NCBI GenBank assembly: GCA_030686995.1
Contig: CM060704.1
Coordinates: 114,988,042 to 115,052,041, forward strand
Source: Artemisia argyi
Taxonomy: Eukaryota; Streptophyta; Magnoliopsida; Asterales; Asteraceae
Length of the DNA: 64,000 bases
Direction of reading: 5' to 3'
This document shows positions 59,318 to 64,000 of the stretch, one piece after another. The notes below the pieces were generated by a model, which was given only the letters and a program-made list of their open reading frames with translations, was not told the origin of the DNA and searched no databases. The position numbers and the translations under genes were made by a program. Positions within the stretch are counted from its first letter, which is position 1; each line of letters begins with the position of its first letter.

Positions 59318-61533
59318 ATGGAAGGTGGTAGCATCTTTGAACCCATCGACCCACCACAACAAGACCACCCACAAAACCCACTACTAGCAAACCAACCTCT
59401 TAGGCCCCGAACCCTAGGAGAGTATTCCCGACCTAGCCACCAAGGCTATCAAAACACTATTAAGCTCACCCAAGGAGCCAATGTGTCCCCCTTGCGATCT
59501 GACACCATCCGGTTGGTGCAAAGCGGATGTGCATTCCATGGACTTCGTTCCGAAGATCCTAATCAACATCTCAAGGACTTCCTTAAAATCGTAGATTCTA
59601 TAGACCTTGATGTTACAACTAGAGAGTCGACCCGATTACGCCTATTCCAATTCTCTCTACGTGATCAAGCTAGTCAATGGCTTGAACGTTTACCCGCGGG
59701 ATCCATCACCTCATGGGATGATCTCACCACTCGTTTCCTTGCTCAATTTTTCCCACCGGGGAGAACTACCAAGCTTAGAAATGATATCTTGATGTTCCAA
59801 CAACGTCAAGGTGAGACTCTATATGAAGCATGGACTCGTTTCAAGGACTTACTCCAAAAAGTCCCTCATCATGGCATAGATCTTTGGCTCCAAGTCCAAA
59901 TCTTCTATGACCATATCGATCTCTCCACAAGGTGAACCATTGACCAATCGGCCGGTGGCAAGCTACGTGATCTAAGTACGGAAGAATCATGGGAACTCAT
60001 AGAAGATCTTGGTCTCTATGACAATGAAAGTTGGAATGATCCCCGTGATTTGAACAAAACGGTCAAGGCAATATCTTTGCCTTCGAACAATTCTAGCACT
60101 CCCAACCGTAGGATCATGGAACTTGAGGACCAAGTCGTGTTTCTCATGAAATCTTACGAAGCTCCGAAGCCTTCAAGCCATGTGAACAAAATCACTTCTT
60201 CATGCGAATTATGTAGTGGTCCCCATGACACTCGTGATTGCGTGGAACTCCCCGGAACAGCTTTTGCGAACTACGCATCCTCGCGTACCGACAAAGCGGG
60301 AGATAAGTGGTACACTTTCAAACCCGAGCCAAACCCTTACGGTGGAAACAAAACCAAAACAATTCTTCCAATCCGCCTAATCGTTACCAACCAAACGGTC
60401 CACCCTCCAACCGCACTTTCAACAATAATCCTTCTAACAACTATGGTAGTACCAACAATCTTGAAGGATTGATGTACAAGTTTATGGCATCTCAAGAAGC
60501 TCGCATATCTAAGTTTGAAACCGAATTCAATCAACAACAAACGGAGATGACCAATAAGATTGACAACTTGTTGAAAGCCCTCAACAACCAAGCGTTAACT
60601 ACAACTAGGAAGGACACTAGGGACGCCAATAGCGGAATCCAAACTAAGGACCCCTCGTCATCCAAACACGTCCACTTTGTCAATGTTGTCACCATTAAGC
60701 CAATTGATAAGGAGATAGAAGAAAGTGACAAGGATGAAGTTGGAGTAGAAACCGAGACTAGGGATGAAATTAAGGAAGTTGAGGTTAATAAGTGGGAAAA
60801 GTTAGAGGAAGTAGAGACTGTAGAAGAGTACTTTGATAAGTTTCCCACCAAGGAAGAACGGGAATATCACAAGGATTTATTCAATGATCCCGAGACACCA
60901 TATATCCTTGGTTCACCCCTTATTAAAGTGGGAGATCCCTCTAACATCAACATACCATGCAACATTGGGCATATGCATGTATGGAAAGCTTATATTGATC
61001 CTAGATCTCCTATAAACATCATGACTAGGACTTATTATAATTGGGTAATGAAGAAACAACTTGGTTATAGGATGATGCGCAATAAGAACTTGCTAAGTAA
61101 TTTTGTAGGTAGAGTAAAAGGATTGCATGTGATTGTCGGAAATTTCACTTATGAGACCGATTTTATGATAGTGGAGGATACTCGTCCGGTGATAGATGAT
61201 TGCCTAAGTCAAGTAGTGTTCGGAAAACCGTTCATTGAGGCCTCTAAGATGAGTTATGATCCGACTCTAGGGATAGTTAAGTTCAAGGAAGAGAACGATG
61301 AGATTGCCTACCAAATGCCCTATAAGATTGAACAATACCGCAACCTGTCGAACATAGAAAAGGGACACAAACAAGCAGCTTACTATAGGAATGATGAGGA
61401 TAGACGTAGAGGAGTAGAGTATGTGATGAATAGGATACTTGGTTTCTACAAAGAATGCTTGCAACTAGGTCCGGAATACAAAACTAATATAGGAGATGAC
61501 CTAGAGAGTGAAACCAACGATGAGGTCACGTAA
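59318..61533 (+). pseudogene. E3 gag with retropepsin-like domain, one stop and one deletion
   Basis: It aligns codon by codon with the E2 ORF. It is open from ATG 59318 to a TGA at 59933-59935, where E2 has CGA (a CpG transition). It is then open again to about 60343, where 43 bp present in E2 are missing between two GGTG copies and shift the frame; a further 12 bp in frame are missing nearby. The remainder is open to TAA at 61531-61533. The knuckle CELCSGPHDTRDC and the protease-like YIDPRSPINIM and VFGKPFIEASKM are visible; the catalytic triplet is DPR. Like E2 it has no RT or integrase. Confidence 0.85.
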
Positions 61534-63421
61534 TAGCCCATGACCTTGAGTCTAGCTACAAGACTCGTAAATAAAGAAAAGCGCTTCTTGGGAGGCAACC
61601 CATGTTTTGTTTGATTTTTATTTTGTTTGATTGTTTTCGTATGCATGCTTTATTTTTATTGTTGGTAGATCATGTTTCAAAAATAAAATGGTGAAAATAC
61701 TTTATTTTGTCATTTGGCTTTGTCTTAACTTCATCCAAAGGTATTTCGCAAAAGATAAGTGTAAGGGGAAACCCCAAATATGTTTTTAAGAAACAAAATT
61801 GATCATGATTCTCCACAATATTAAATGGACATGTATATTCGTATTTGTTAGAGTTAAATGCTTGTATCGAGTCATAATGATGTTTTGCATGATTTTCCAG
61901 GAAGTAGGACATAAGTTTTTCCATAAATTTTCTGAAAACTTAACGTAAAGATTTCTGCAAGTCACTTCTGACGGCGTCAGGAAGAAATTCCTGACGGCGT
62001 CATGTGTAAAAATCTGGAAATTTTGCTAGTTTTGTTTTTCTAACAGAGTCTTAAAGTTTTTGTTAAATCTTTAGTTTTATAAACTCCAGGAAATCTGCAA
62101 ACATTCATTCCAAATGCATTATATCTTACTTTATTTTTCTAGGATTTATTAGTATATATAGATTGCCGCCGATTTTACGCGAGGTTGCCTTGTTTGTTTT
62201 CTCAGGTTTAACATGTTATGTATGACAAGAATATGATTTATATTTCTGGAAAGGAAGCTTTGATTGTTCATTTTTCTTGGAGGAAGATCTAACCTTGTTA
62301 ACACACTATCCATACCAAGCGAATCAGGGGAGTATTTGATTTCATTCTTTTACCTATTTCACTTTTACATTCTTTAATTGAACATTGGGGACAATGTTCA
62401 TCCTAAGTGTAAGGGGAGGGTAAAATGATGATACCTTATAGGATACACTTTTACTTGAGTTTGTTTGTTTGATGGTAGATGTGTAATAAAACTAAGAGAA
62501 ATACTTGTTAGTGTAATTTTAGCGCCAAATTAAAATTTTTTTTACAACATTTAGGAGTGAAACTTTAGCCTTAGCAAGCGTCTCATGGATAGGAGATTGT
62601 ATGACTAGCACAAAACCGTATCATTCAGAAAAATTTTCCACCCAAATATGTGAGGTTTGCCTTTAGATTTGTTAGGAAAAACATTTACTATTAGTGCTTA
62701 CGAGTGTACCGGTAGCATTTAGATTCTAGAACTTGCGTTAGTGATGCATCCCGAGACCGCTAGTGAGATTACATTTGTGTAGTAGGATTTACTACATGAT
62801 AAGAGGCATTAGGATCACCCTTGTGTTAAACCCGTATCATAATTACTTGACCATTTAAGTCATATTACTTGGCAAGTAAAGTCAACTAATTTTTCCCACA
62901 CCTTAGCGTTGTACTCATTTTTAGTACACGAAACCCCTAGTACACCCCTCCGAGCCAATCTTTTTGTTTCTAACTTTAAGCATCTTACTTAAAGGAAGAA
63001 TTTGTTACACCCCACTTAAATGTACACCCAAATCGCCTTAGCCTTCCGTGTATGCACTCATCTTTAGTGCATTATTGTTATATGTTTAAACCCTTAGTTA
63101 ATTATCTAATTGATTACATAGTTGCTAAGTCGAGTCATATCCTTGTACATATTGTTTTGGGACGATTGGGACTCATAGGTAAAGTACTTATGTTATGGAG
63201 TAATGGGGAAGAACATCTATTATTACCCCCATATGTACGTTAATCTTAAAAGTACTCAAAGTGTTTTGATTATTTTAATTCGAGTCATTAGATTAGTTTA
63301 TTGTAAAGTATGTAAAAATTCAAGTGTAAGGGGAATGTTCATTCCCTATGATGTATTATTTTGGATGGTAGGGTAAGAATGTAAGCAAAAAAAATAAAAA
63401 AATCGAAAAAATTAAGAAAAA

Positions 63422-63501
<80 letters not shown>

Positions 63502-64000
63502 AAAGAAGAAAAGAAAAGAACTTACGGACTACCATCCCTTTTTCATTCTATGTTTATTTTATGTTTTTGTTATTTTTGATTTATTAGCTTAAGTCGAGTC
63601 GAGTCTTGGCTTAGCAACGCCATATTGTACATGTAATTGACTAAGATTTTTAACTCTCCACTAGTAAAGATTGCCTATATCCAACAAAACCGTGTATTCC
63701 ATATCCCTACACCTAACGTTATAACCCTTTAAAAGACCTCTTTGATAGTTTATCCTAGGTGCTTACGCCATGTGGTTGAGGTTTGATCCTTTCCCAAGCC
63801 TATGGTAATCTATTTTGCTATGACAGGTAGTGAGAGATGTTTTCCATTTCCATATTGTGATAAATACTTTATTACACCCGAGAGATGTGAGTATCTAAAC
63901 ACTATTTGTGAGGTGCTAGTGTATGACCTCCGTGCTTGTCTTTGGTCTTTAGTGGAACGATTATTTGTTGTAATTACTTTTATATTAGTGTTAAATGACC
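61534..64000 (+). other. E3 3' non-coding module (to window end)
   Basis: It follows the E2 module closely: GCGCTTCTTGGGAGGCAACCC (61581), TAAGTGTAAGGGG (61757), TGACGGCGTCA twice (61969, 61993), AAGTGTAAGGGGAGGG (62405), AAGTGTAAGGGGAATG (63322) and the stem at 63362-63537. Confidence 0.75.
63425..63498. repeat. (AT)n microsatellite inside a conserved stem
   Basis: About 74 bp of AT, enclosed by GGATGGTAGGG (63363) and GGACTACCATCC (63526), the same place as in E1. Confidence 0.95.

Larger units (their letters stand above)
57737..64000 (+). mobile_element. LTR element E3, 3' LTR beyond the window
   Basis: 5' LTR 57737-59147 (1411 bp), primer site 59154-59172, gag-type pseudogene, and 3' module to the window end. 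By alignment to E1 and E2 the 3' LTR should start about 80-100 bp after 64000. It cuts the F-box-type gene; the expected target duplication is AAAGT (57732-57736). Confidence 0.85.

Overview
This is a plant nuclear intergenic window, almost certainly from a eudicot and probably from the Asteraceae. It is AT-rich and has (AT)n, (CT)n and (AAT)n microsatellites. It contains no ribosomal RNA, tRNA or organelle genes, and LTR retrotransposons, MITEs, hAT, MULE, PIF/Harbinger, Helitron and LINE remnants fill nearly all of it. The family guess rests on remembered similarity of the gag proteins at 50127-52397 and 59318-61533 to gag families common in Tanacetum/Artemisia-type genomes; no search was run. 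No intact host gene of known function was found. The real signal is who inserted into whom, and it can be read from target-site duplications (TSDs).

Layout. 1-9839: most of a young non-autonomous LTR element (LARD type) with ~3.9 kb LTRs and one zinc-knuckle ORF. 9887-13116: an alpha-tubulin C-terminal remnant, an exon of a pepsin-like aspartic protease (minus strand) and a decayed Copia-like element. 14261-16530: microsatellite and MITEs (two with TTA target duplications). 17293-20760: a giant foldback element built of CGTTTTC-type arrays, its right arm hit by an LTR fragment. 21022-23027: a small MITE and a complete TRIM element with a 5-bp TSD. 23196-31566: a PIF/Harbinger-type element whose plus-strand ORF is cut in two by LTR element E1 (24618-30818, TSD CCAAT). 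31757-33778: a hAT-like element holding a long-inverted-repeat element with a small ORF. 34033-39957: a Helitron candidate. 40877-41131: a Stowaway MITE. 42240-45170: a long-inverted-repeat element carrying both a LINE 3' end (13-bp TSD) and a MULE (9-bp TSD). 45326-46190: two copies of a retroelement-associated ORF. 46384-46912: a hAT MITE.

47282-64000: a short intact ORF of unknown function, then a minus-strand F-box/LRR/FBD-type gene destroyed by two related LTR elements. E2 (48503-56697) sits between TSD copies GTCAT. E3 (57737 to beyond the window) cuts the gene further upstream. E1, E2 and E3 share LTRs and a 2.5 kb 3' non-coding module. E2 and E3 carry a gag-plus-degenerate-protease ORF, now broken; E1 carries an unrelated acidic ORF and has lost its primer binding site.

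The most interesting recurring signals are: (i) arrays of TGACGnCGTCA near-palindromes just upstream of the LTR TATA box; (ii) repeated polypurine-tract-like motifs spread through the 3' modules; (iii) a conserved GGATGGTAG/CTACCATCC stem enclosing variable low-complexity DNA; (iv) a shortened zinc knuckle CX2CX3HX4C shared by otherwise different element families; and (v) a retropepsin-like domain without its catalytic DTG/DSG. Together they suggest one group of gag-only or ORF-swapped elements that must depend on enzymes supplied by other elements.
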